Program-made: the position numbers and the translations under genes
From: Brachionus rotundiformis
Taxonomy: Eukaryota > Rotifera > Eurotatoria > Ploima > Brachionidae
DNA length: 64,000 bases
Direction of reading: 5' to 3'
Assembly: GCA_016802295.1 (NCBI GenBank)
Contig: JAESIW010000020.1
Coordinates: 6,418,556 to 6,482,555 of the forward strand
The notes under the pieces: generated by a model
The model's input: only the letters and a program-made list of their open reading frames with translations
Database searches by the model: none
Told to the model about the DNA's origin: nothing
Shown: piece after piece, positions 33,801 to 43,880 of the stretch
How positions within the stretch are numbered: the stretch's first letter is position 1
How the letters are laid out: each line of letters begins with the position of its first letter

Positions 33801-34445
33801 ACGATTAATTAGTTGAATTTTTCTAATTTAAATTAAACAAAATTCAATATTTAACAAATTATAAAAATAAATAAACTTTTTTTTTTGCTTAAATAAATAC
33901 TTTCAAAAATTTTTCAATTTTTTACAATTAAAATTTTTAAATACCCCATGAATTTTGCGCCAATTAAGCTTTGGCTCATTGGTAAACTCACAGTACAAAA
34001 TGGCCGATTCATCGGCATTTTTTTCAACATTATATTGGTATTTGGGATTTAAAGTTTTCGCTGAAGATACTGGAACAACAGTCAAGTGCACTTTGTCTAC
34101 ATATTGGTCTCTGGTCGAAACACACTCATAGTAACCATCATCTTCTAGTGTTAAATGGTCAAGGGTTAGTACGCCATTGGAATCCGTCGACTCGTCGCTC
34201 ATTCTCTTAATTAAAAAATTTAATTTGGGACAAAATTTAAGTAAAAAATTTAAAACCCCTTTTAGCTTGCGCCAATAAAGGTTGTGGCTATGCGAATTGG
34301 TCAGTGCACATCTGAGCTCTACACTGGAGCCAACAAAGGCAGCTTTATCAAATTGTTCGCTGGACCGAACTACTGCACCTCGACAGGCATCTGCTACCAA
34401 GAGCACTGATAAAAAAAATTCTATCAGCCGGTCAAAATTAATCAT
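29298..34445 (-). CDS. Perlecan/UNC-52-like basement membrane proteoglycan core, C-terminally short form
   Basis: Thirteen exons join with consistent phase: 34445-34257, 34205-33945, 33413-32246, 32190-31939, 31874-31749, 31695-31588, 31527-30950, 30896-30800, 30751-30527, 30327-29768, 29715-29594, 29545-29425, 29366-29298 (3876 bp, about 1291 residues). Order: signal peptide (FFLSVLLVADACRG), five Ig-like domains with Tyr-x-Cys ends, a 20-residue tandem repeat, three LDL-receptor A domains (each ending in an Asp-x-x-Asp or Ser-Asp-Glu motif), a sixth Ig domain, two Thr-rich linkers alternating with laminin EGF modules, a laminin IV domain, and a laminin EGF remnant (CECPVGYSGNSCE, then STTGFYLGLCEP). 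This is the N-terminal half of perlecan. Ig arrays and LG domains are absent. It should be secreted into the basement membrane. Confidence 0.8.
31588..31874 (-). CDS. Perlecan gene: LDLa exons 5 and 6
   Basis: Two exons (31749-31874, 31588-31695), each essentially one LDL-receptor class A domain. Both show CxxGxC, a CDGxxDC turn and the calcium-cage DGTDENC or DGSDEENC motif. They are too short to notice without joining. The third LDLa starts the next exon (31527). Confidence 0.75.
31941..32172 (-). repeat. 60-bp coding tandem repeat (VNTR) in the perlecan gene
   Basis: About 3.9 copies of a 60-bp unit, each coding for 20 residues (TTSDHYYRPETERPYPHYPD). Two neighbouring copies (31981-32040, 32041-32100) are identical and the third differs at one base. 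Such homogeneity means recent expansion or gene conversion, and copy number is likely to vary. It fills exon 4 between Ig5 and the first LDLa domain. The unit is rich in Tyr, Pro and acidic residues. Confidence 0.9.
32246..34445 (-). CDS. Perlecan gene: signal peptide and five Ig domains (exons 1-3)
   Basis: Exon 1 holds the signal peptide and half of Ig1; exon 2 (after a 51-bp intron) completes Ig1 and starts Ig2; exon 3 (32246-33413) completes Ig2 and carries Ig3-Ig5. Each Ig has a first Cys, a Trp in a W-R-K or W-K-K setting and a DxGxYEC end (DDGYYEC, DSGDYEC, DFGTYEC, DSGIYEC, DEGKYEC). The intron in Ig1 contains no stop and is a multiple of three. Confidence 0.75.
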
Positions 34446-36254
34446 GTTGATAATTGATAATTGTTATTTTTGAAGTTGTATCCAAAAAAAGCTCAAAAAG
34501 ATTTTTAAATAGTTTTATTGGTATCTTCCCGAAAATAAAAAGTAAAATTTAACAAAGCTTATCATTTGTGAAAAAAATGTTTTCTAATTAGAAAATTTAC
34601 GCTTTTGAAAATCAAGATCTATCTTGTATAAGATTACACAATATTTTAAAACAAGTCGCCTAAATGCTCCACTTAAACCAAGTGTCAAGTATTATGTTGC
34701 TTTTTATTATTTTTTATTTTTTGATATTTTTAAAAATGTAATCTATGAACAGTCGAATTTATATGGGATGCTATCTGACATTTTGATTGGGGGCTCTAGT
34801 CTTAATTGCATAATTTCAATGCGAATTTTCTAATTAATTTTGTTTATTATTCTAATAGAATACAAAAAAATTTTTTTTTTTAAACTGATACTATTACATA
34901 AGTTGGTATCTAGCCTAAATTGCTTGAGCCTCCAGAGATTCTTAAATGACGTAACCTATATTGGAATAATCAGCGATATACTGACAAATGTTTTACAAAT
35001 ATTTATAACATTTTGGCAACGATAACTGCCTCTGAAGATCATAATTGCCGCGGAGGCTAAAAATATCAGCTTTTGAATTTTTTTTATTTATTCTAGATTT
35101 GTTTATATATAAATATATATTTTTTGTTTAGAATATTTAGTGGACCTAGAAATTCGATTCCCATTGATTTAAATAGTTGTTATTAATTACAACTTTAGGC
35201 AATGATATTTTGCTTTTACTTTAGCTAATTAAACTAGTAAATTAGATAATACATGGCATGATTAAGTAATTTTTAGGTTCAAATCGTTTCCAAGAGTTGA
35301 TTCCAGGGTTTCAAGTATTTTTTCAGGATTTTGATTAAAAACTTAAACTGTTCTAGTTTAATTATTTTATTAAAAATTGAGAATTTTCTAGTTGCTCATT
35401 TCATATAATTATTTTAGAAAAAAATATCAACAATTGATGTATTTTCTCCGAGATTTAAATTTTAATTTATGGCTTGTAATCTGCGGAGAATGAAATGATG
35501 CAAAATTGAATTCTAAAATTAATTTTTTGATTAATTAGCTCTAATTTAGTTTTATCAAAAAAAAGGTTTAAATTTAAAAAGATAAAAAAAATTTACAATT
35601 TTAAAATTTAACTATTTTTTAAAACCCACCCTTCATATTGGTAATTTAATCATTTTTCTCAATGGCAAGCTCATTTCTAAGCCGAATTGTCTATTTTCTT
35701 TTCCAAAAAATTTGACAAGATTTATGTCGAAGTTCGGAATCAAGTTTGATACCGACTGTGGCTTCTATATCGTATTTTTTGATAATTATCTTTTTCATTT
35801 GTTTATCTAGGTAATTTTCATAAGGTAAAAATATCAGTTTCCTTTACTTATTGCGCAATTTTCTAAATTTAATAAAGTTCAAATTAAGATAAGTTATTTA
35901 AAAGAACGTAAATTTGTAGTCCTAGCCATGGCTTATCTAGTAAAATAGAAATAAAACTCTTAAACCTTATTTTTGGGATATTAAATTGCACTAAATGAAA
36001 TGATAATAGAAATAAAAAAATTTTAGAAAATAAAATTTTGATGATCGTTGAAATAGGCTGGATTTATTTTTTCGAAAAATATTTGCCAATTTAACATTAC
36101 AAATTATCTTTTTTTTAAACTTTTATTAATAAAATCTTATGAAAAATAAGACTTTATTTTTCTAATTGAAAAAGAGTGCCACTTTTTTTTATCAAAAAAT
36201 AAAAGAATACTTTAAAAAGACCTATATTTATTTAATTTAAAAATTTTTTTAATC
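34446..36254. other. Upstream of the perlecan gene, no gene seen
   Basis: AT-rich; contains the perlecan promoter by position. Several 60-70 codon frames are of the length expected by chance. Confidence 0.4.
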
Positions 36255-36477
36255 GCTCAAAAAGAGTCCATTTTTTGAAAAAAAAGAAAATTTTTGAAAA
36301 TTCTTTAAATTTAAGAAGCTTGACATCTTTTTTTTTGATTCCATTGGTGATGAAACTTTCTAAGATACTAGTTTTGGAATTGATGAGATTGCTTATGTTG
36401 ATTTGAAAATTATTTTAGTAATAATTAAAAAATTTTTAAAAATTTCTTTTTTTTCAAAAAATGGAATCTTTTTGAGC
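36255..36477. repeat. Inverted repeat, about 43-bp arms
   Basis: GCTCAAAAAGAGTCCATTTT at 36255 and its near-perfect reverse complement ending at 36477 are separated by about 140 bp. The arms continue through A-rich sequence. It looks like a small foldback element or MITE. Confidence 0.55.
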
Positions 36478-39400
36478 AGAATTTTTCCGATTTTTTTCCG
36501 AAAAATTTTTAATTTTTTTTTTCCAAGATAACCAGCTCAGAATATAGAGCATTTAATTCTCTATCAGAAAATGTGTAGATCGAGTAGATTCGTTTGCTTA
36601 AATTCTGAGATAAAAACTCTTAAATAAGACATACTTTAAATAGGGCTGTAGATGTTGAGACCCCCCTAGCCAAAAAAAAAACCTTTGACCCCATCTAAAA
36701 TTTTGGCTATACCTGGGTTTTCATATACGTAGAATCCAAAAATGAGGTCGAAATCCATATCTGGAGATAGTGTGGAACTCAGTCAACCAATGCTCTTTGA
36801 ATTCCCGGAAAAAGCTTTTGATATTTTCATTAATAAATTGAGATCATTTTTAAGAAGTAGTTTTCATCAAAATTAAATTCTTTATTAATTAAAAATTGAA
36901 ATAGGTACATATTAAAAAGAGCAACAAAACCTTTAATTTGAGCAGAGAGACTTTCTCTTTTTCTTTAACTGAATCCTGCCTTTAATACCATCTTCGTCCA
37001 TAATCTTTTTTTATTTTTTTGAGACTTGATTGAAATTAGTAAATTAATAAATAGATTAAATTAAACAATATGTAAAATAATCAAAATTAAAAAATAAAAA
37101 AAATTAAAATTAATAATAAAAAATTTTTATTATTTTTTACATATTTAATGCGGCATTTTTACCAAAATTTTGACATTAACTGCAGCATTTTTAGTTGCAG
37201 CGTATCTGGAAAAAAAAGTGGGTTAAATGCATGCATTAAAATCCAGAATTCTGGTTTAAAGTGCAATGCATTAGGGGGCAAGGCATTACGGTATATTAAA
37301 TGTCTAAATATCTATATTAAGGTTTTAAATTAAATTATTTTATAAGGATCAAATAATAATTATCGAACAGATTCAACTAAATTTGTTTATTTATTTAATT
37401 TTTTATTTATTCAACTTAATAAAATTATTGCATTTGATAACTTTTTTTAATGAAAAAAAAATTCAAAACAACTCGAAAGATTTTGATTTCAAAGATAAAG
37501 AAAATAATGTAAAAGTAATTAAATTATTCAAAATTTGTGATATAAAGAGGTTATTAAAATAAATTAAAGTATCTGTTAAAAATTTTGCACTGCGACTCGG
37601 ATCTCTCTGACTTAAGCTAGCTGTCAAATTATATCAAGCCAATTTGTTTAATATTTAATATTAATAATCAATAACCAAATCTACTTTAAACTGACATGGA
37701 ATAATCTTGCAATCATTATAAATTTGGCAAGTAATGAGCGCAACAGTTTTGAACCAGCTCCAATGGGATATATGGATTTTCATCTAATTGATTAATGTTC
37801 AGAATATGACGATGGGACACCTTGTCCAAAACCATGTCATTTGTAGTCTGGCCTATAGTACCATACCTTTGGTCTTTGACTTGGTTAATAAAAATTATAA
37901 AATTTTCGTTTTGTAATTGTCTAAATCATGGCACATAAGTTAAAACTATTGGTAATTATATATTTTACCAGTGAAGAATATTTGGATTACGAAAATGTTA
38001 AATTATAAGATTTTGGTGAAAAGTCAATTAAGTGAATTATCTTCACATTCTTTGAAAAAAAGTCGATTGAGTTGACTTTATGACTTTTGGACGACACTGC
38101 TCTCCAACAAGAGAGTTTCCAGCAATTGTATGTAGCCCAGAACAAAAGAGATTATCAATCAAAACAATCTACTTGGTAATAATATTTCATCATTATCAAT
38201 TATCAATTTAAAAATGAATATAAAGTATGTGATATAATAAATGAGACACTTTTTATTAAATTTCTTTTATAGATAATATTTAATTCAATATTTTTAAGTC
38301 CATGGGACGAATATTTTGAAATAAATAAATTAATAAAAAAATTTTTGTAGAGAAAATTCGTTATTGGCTTTTTCTCAAGTGATTAAGCTAAAAAAATTTA
38401 AAATTTATTTTGTTTTTGATAATTTTTTAAATTTATTTAAGTCATTTGTATTATCAATTACTTCTTTTGAATTGAATCTCTTATTTTTTGTATCTCGTTT
38501 CTTTTTGATTTGAGTATCACTTTCATTACCTATAAGATGATCTATTTTTGGAATAAATTCATAATACCTATCCATTGTCAAGTATTTATTTGAATATTTT
38601 CAATTTTATGTCTCATTAAGCTCTTAGAAAACTTTTCTTATTTATGTCTACAATTCCATGATTGGTTCGGTTCTGGTTCTGGGTAAAATAAAAAATCGTC
38701 AAATTTACCCAAACCAACGCAACCTCTCTTGATCTCTTGATAAGACATTTTGAGCGAAAAAAATTTACGCCCTAAGCTATCTTTTAGATGATTAAACTGA
38801 TGAATTCTTAGATTTTCTAATCAATTAATTATCCATCTTATAAAAAAGTTTTATTGTGTATTTTTTTGAAATTTATCTTAAAATGATTTTAATTAATGAG
38901 AAGAATTTAAAACAAGAAAAATAAGTACAAATTATATAATATTATTTTTTAATTTGTTTTATAAAGAATTAAGAAATAATATATGTATCCTAATATTTTT
39001 CATAAATTAATATAGATCACTTAACTGGTAAATTATCTAATTTCCTTTAGAACTGAGAGGCGGGCTTATTTAGAAGAATTTTGATTAATTCTAGTAAAAA
39101 ATATAACACAGCTTATTAGATTCTTATGAACAATCTATTAATGCCGTATCTATAAAAAAATTCTATATTTTTTGTTTGTTAAAATAATTCAACCTAGAGA
39201 TTTTTATAAAATTAATGTTTATTTTTTTGATAACTATATTATCAGAAAAATAATTAAATTTTACTGAAAAGCAAATAGTTATGTGATGTGCTTGATAGAA
39301 ATACTGATAATTCCATTTTAAATTGCCATTATTTTGATTTTTTAATTGCGTTATTTATCATAGAAATAAAAATTATTTTTTTTGAAAAATAATCCTCTAG

Positions 39401-39524
39401 TTCCCATCAGAATTTTCAGCATATGTATCTTCATCATTATCTATATTCAATTATCTTTTTTGTCAGTGATTTCTTAACGTTAATGTTATGATATATATCA
39501 TAAATAAAAATTTAAATAATTACG
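36478..39524. other. Intergenic, no gene seen
   Basis: AT-rich. Two less AT-rich patches, 36640-36790 and 37140-37300, have no readable protein. An imperfect hairpin with GGTTCGG and CCAAACC-type arms lies at about 38663-38726. Confidence 0.35.
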
Positions 39525-39542
39525 ACAGCGACATGTCGCTGT
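39525..39542. repeat. Perfect 18-bp palindrome
   Basis: ACAGCGACATGTCGCTGT is fully self-complementary and much richer in GC than its surroundings. It may mark the end of the repeat that follows (39543-39910). Confidence 0.7.
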
Positions 39543-39657
39543 AGTCGAAAAAGATCAAAATGAAAACCAGTGTTCGATACATAGGAACAAGAAATTTCCT
39601 GACAGTTCTGGCCTGGGTGGCCCGCGTTGTGCCTTTCTTAAGTGGAGCTAGCTATTG

Positions 39658-39908
39658 AATATCAGGCATTGTGAAATTTAGACAAAAACAAAATATCAAA
39701 AATGCTAGAGCTGAAGTTCTGAAAGAGCAAAACATTCTCTGTTAGTACATCCTCTTTTAAATTGCAAAATTTTGCTGAGTCATAATATTGATGGTACAAT
39801 GGATGTACCAAGTGCTACAATTCAAGGAACATGTTTTGCTCCTTCCGAACTTCATTTTTGATATTTTGTTTCTGTTTTTGGTTCCAAATTTTACAATGCC
39901 GAATATCA
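39658..39908. repeat. Imperfect inverted repeat, about 80-bp arms
   Basis: The stretch beginning GGCATTGTGAAATTTAGAC near 39664 returns as reverse complement ending near 39900 (TTTTACAATGCC). Shared blocks include AAACAAAATATCAAAAATG and GAGCAAAACAT. Arms are about 80 bp with a spacer of about 90 bp. Probably a foldback or MITE. Confidence 0.6.
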
Positions 39909-39949
39909 TTAATTCTGTTTATATCGCCCAAGAGGTTTTTTTGCGAGTA

Positions 39950-40070
39950 TATGAAATCAAATCAAATAATCAAGACTCGGGTTTTCCTTACCTAGATGCA
40001 TAACTTTACATTTTTCCATATTCAGGTTCATTAGCCACAACTCATCCATCGACTTATTTTAATTTTTTTT
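39950..40070 (-). pseudogene. LINE RT fragment (palm/thumb motif)
   Basis: The minus strand reads LWLMNLNMEKCKVMHLGK, matching the W-x-x-x-L-N-x-x-K-C-x-x-M-H-x-G motif after the YADD box in CR1-type LINEs. Only about 35 codons remain. Confidence 0.55.
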
Positions 40071-41169
40071 TCATTTAAGGGAATTGAGTTTGTTTGGTTT
40101 TTTAAATTTTCTTAAAGACTCAAAATTTTTCTAAATTTGAAAATTAAAAATAGTTGACTAATTTATCTTTATACAGTTTTTCAGGCTTTTTTTAGATGTC
40201 AAATTTTCAATATTAAAAATTTGAATTTTTTTCTGATTGTATCGTATCTACGATATGACCTGGACATAATTAAAATAACGCTATTACCACCAGTCATTTT
40301 ATCCAAATACTATTTTACTCAATTTTGCCAATTTTCCTCAGTGTTTCCAAAGTAACCACACACAAAAAAAGATAAAAGCTCAAATCATACTTAAATCAAT
40401 TTTATTTTCTAAACTAACTCTTTTTTAATTACAGAAATTCTAATTTATTTTTATGGTTCGAATACGGCATAATATTGTTTAAATTTTTCCATTAGTTCTG
40501 ATAAATAAACTCATAAAAATTCTTAATTAAATTTGATTTGAAGAAACAAAAATAAAATTAATTGCTTCATAAATAATGCAAAAAGATTTTTAATTTTTCC
40601 AACTTCCAATTTGGCAAGTAAACTAGATATAATTACTCAATAAAACTAGTATTCTGCGCATACACATTACAGGCAAATACCAAATATATTAAATTGGTTA
40701 AAGTTGGCTTATGCCGTCTTTCAAAAAGATCAGAATTATTGATTTTTTAATATATGTTCTCAAGAACTCTTGTATTTGTTATCTTATGATTATTGTTTTG
40801 TATTTGATGCTAAATTATGGAAACTATATGTAAATTAGTTTTCATTTTAGAATATAGAGTCAGCTAGCGCAAGCCCTTGGCACACATACCAATCGGTCCA
40901 ATTTGTGCTACCAAATTTACTAAAGATGCTTCTATTTTTAGTGACTCAAAATATAACAAAAATAGATCATTTTTTCTTATCTAATGTTTTAAAAATAATT
41001 ACTAAGGTAACTGATTTGAAAAATGCGAGTCATATAAAAATAGCTAATAAAAATATTTGATAATGTAATCTTATCTTTTTTGTTTTATTAAAATTAAGTA
41101 AATTTTTTATTTTTTTTTATTTTTAAAGAAATTTTAGATCATAGAAATTAAAGTCCCTTCAGAAAAAAA
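40071..41169. other. Upstream of the TMEM45-like gene, no gene seen
   Basis: AT-rich non-coding DNA. The promoter of the gene at 41170 lies here by position. Confidence 0.4.
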
Positions 41170-42285
41170 ATGGGATCATTGGCCGGTCACCTATTGCCAG
41201 GCACTTTTTTCATTATTTTCGCTGTTTGGTGGAGCTTTTTGACAGCTATTCGCCACATTCAGTCCAAATACTACTCATCAGGTAGAAAATCAAAATCGAA
41301 CTATGTAGCAACATCAACCATGCCCTGTATTTGCTTGCCAAGCGAAAGATTGCGTCGAGCACCAGTAGAAAGCTATTTTAAAGTGGTGGCTGGTGTGATT
41401 GGTATTTTGGGTGAGTTTTTTACTGGCATTGATTTTAACCACGTGGTTAAGCCAGGAATTGGCAAAGATGATGTTTCTATATTCGGCTGTGACAATCAGT
41501 CCTCCCATGACCACGCTCACATGCACAAAAGAGACGCTCATCCACAAACACAACCATTCTATTTTGCCCGCAACAACCTACAACACATAACAATGTATTC
41601 CGGATTTGTGCTACAAGGAATAGTAGAAATCCTTCTATTCAAAGGCTACAATTTGCCAAAGCGTTCAGATTTTTTCTTTGCCTTAATAGCTTATTCGATT
41701 GAGGCGTTTCTTTTTGCTTTTCATCTTCACAGCCGTGCTCCAATGGACATACATGTACATGTTCTTCTTGTTTATGCAATATTTGGCTGTTGTCTGTCAA
41801 TTTGCTTGGAAATCTATAACCCAAAGCAAGTTATGTTCACCTATGGCCGTATACTGTTCACCATGCTGCAAGGTACTTGGTTTTGGCAAGCAGGTTTTAT
41901 CCTATATCCGCCTCTAGATGTTGAGTTTATGAAGTGGAACCGCTGTGACCATAATCAAATAATGACTGTAACCACTTTGTTCTGTTGGCACCTGTTGCTT
42001 ATTTCTTTGTCGCTACTAATTCAGCTGTGCTTATTGAACAGATATTATTTTTCCGCAAAGAAAGTTAGGGATAGATTTGACGAGCTGATTGTTATTCAGG
42101 AAGAATGGGAAAGCAAAGCCAATCAAGTTCAGATGTCAGAAAATGGTTTAGGAGAAACAAGATTTTTCATGCTGGACAGTGATGAAGACGAAATTTACAA
42201 CAAGAATAGTTCCTCACCGGTGTCTTCGACCTCTTCTGGCAACTATTCGGCCAAATCATCTCAGATAAGCACTTCTAAAGTTTAG
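41170..42285 (+). CDS. TMEM45-like multi-pass membrane protein (DUF716)
   Basis: Single exon, 371 residues. It starts MGSLAGHLLPGTFFIIFAVW, the Gly-His-x-x-Pro-Gly opening of TMEM45A/B. Further hallmarks are a Tyr/Phe-rich helix after NLQHITMYSGF, the His-rich stretch FAFHLHSRAPMDIHVHVLL, and GTWFWQAGFILYPP. About seven membrane helices are visible. The length exceeds the usual ~275 residues because of an insertion with a His-rich loop (residues about 110-130) and a Ser-rich cytosolic tail with DEDE acid residues. Family members sit in trans-Golgi or endosomal membranes; their biochemical role is poorly known. The ATG follows a poly-A leader and is the first in frame. Confidence 0.85.
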   Translation: MGSLAGHLLPGTFFIIFAVWWSFLTAIRHIQSKYYSSGRKSKSNYVATSTMPCICLPSERLRRAPVESYFKVVAGVIGILGEFFTGIDFNHVVKPGIGKDDVSIFGCDNQSSHDHAHMHKRDAHPQTQPFYFARNNLQHITMYSGFVLQGIVEILLFKGYNLPKRSDFFFALIAYSIEAFLFAFHLHSRAPMDIHVHVLLVYAIFGCCLSICLEIYNPKQVMFTYGRILFTMLQGTWFWQAGFILYPPLDVEFMKWNRCDHNQIMTVTTLFCWHLLLISLSLLIQLCLLNRYYFSAKKVRDRFDELIVIQEEWESKANQVQMSENGLGETRFFMLDSDEDEIYNKNSSSPVSSTSSGNYSAKSSQISTSKV

Positions 42286-43384
42286 TCATACTTAATCGAA
42301 AATTTTTATTTGTTAATTTTTGTTCTCGTGAAAAAATATAGAAGCTTGTTGGCCTATTTTTTTAATATTACTTTTGATAAAAATGAAAAAGTAAAAGAAA
42401 ATTAATAGATGATAAATAATTTAAAAAAATCTCAAATTTTTAATTACTTCTAAAAAAATTTCTTAGTTATTAACTCTCTTTCAAAACGAAATAGAATTTT
42501 ATTAAAATTCAATAATTAAAGATAAGTCTAAGATTTTACAAATAAATTAAGATACAAATTACAATTATTTCCTAGACAGCTGATAATTGATTTTAAATTT
42601 TACTAATTTTTTTAGTAAAAAACAGTTTGAAAGCAATTTTTTTCATGAATTATTAATATAATAAAAGATTAAACTAACCTTTGATAAAATTCCTCCATCT
42701 ATATCTGACCTTAAAATGAAAAATTGGACTTTTTACCATAAATGCAGGACAAAAAACTATTTACACTATTGTGATCCTTAATTGGCTTTATTAGAAATAT
42801 TAAAACATTATATTATAGAGGAATTATTTTTTTATTTGATATTAGAAAAATTATTTTAGATAAGATATTAGGTTTACTTGATTTAATTTATGGAAATTTC
42901 GGGACAAAAACAGCAGAACAAAAATTTTAAATTAGAATAGCTATATTTTAATAGGTCTGGATTTTCCAATGTATCAGCTGTATTTAAGTATATTTTCCTA
43001 AATCACTCTTTTTTGAGCATCGGGTCATTTAATCCTTTTTGGTTACGATTGACGTTGCGCCATTGGGATATGGTTTATATTTTTATGTTTTTATTTTTTA
43101 TTTTATTATTAAATTTTCTTTAATAAATTTTATTATTTCTTTTTTATAATTAAATAAAATTTAGTAAAACGTCCAAAGTTAATTTTTTTCTAACAAAACT
43201 GAAAAAAACGTTTTGCTATTAGAAAATTTAAAAAGATACGACTAAATTTAGTATTTAAATTATTTTTTGGTTCATGATAAAATAAAATTAGCTGCTGAGC
43301 AAGATATAAGTCATTTGGATATATCCCAAAAACAATTCCTAACTAAGAACTCTCAGGAGTTAATAGTAACACGATTTCTAATAG
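42286..43384. other. Intergenic, no gene seen
   Basis: AT-rich 3' flank of the TMEM45-like gene. Nothing recognised. Confidence 0.4.
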
Positions 43385-43880
43385 GATCTTAAAAGTAATT
43401 TTTGTACTTAGTTAGCCCTAAGTGCCTGAAGGGCCTTCTGGTATGGATGATCCTTGACCAATTGCCAAATACTCATTTCTTCTTTCTTCGGCTTTCTCAA
43501 GAAGATTTAAGACAGCTGATCGAACCATTGCAGCATCGACTCGACTGGCACATAGTATGTATCACAAAAATTGCAAACCTTTGGAATTTTTTTTTTCCAA
43601 TGCATGTTTCGCAAACTTGCAGGGACTAAATTTGGTGATGCATACTCTGTATCAGCTGATTTATTTCGCACAAGGAATTAAAATTTTTTATAAAATTTTC
43701 TTTATTCTTCCAAAATTCATCATACCCAGTTGGAATTAAAATAATTTTTTTCAAGTTTAAATCAGCAATTAAGATTAAATCAAGATTTGTTTTCATGCAT
43801 TTTGCGACCAATATAAGATCATTTTTTCCAGCATCCGAAGCAACCAGGGTTGACTTGTCGGTAGCAATGCATTTTAAATA
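43385..43880 (-). pseudogene. Decayed protein-coding relic of unknown family
   Basis: The minus strand reads in order LVASDAGKNDLILVAKCM, NLKKIILIPTGYDEFW, then after a stop and frame change KVCNFCDTYYVP and WQLVKDHPYQKALQALR. The pieces look coding (amphipathic, low-complexity-free, a Cys-x-x-Cys pair) and follow each other on one strand, but at least two stops and a frameshift interrupt them. It could be an old gene or part of a transposon. I cannot name it. Confidence 0.35.
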
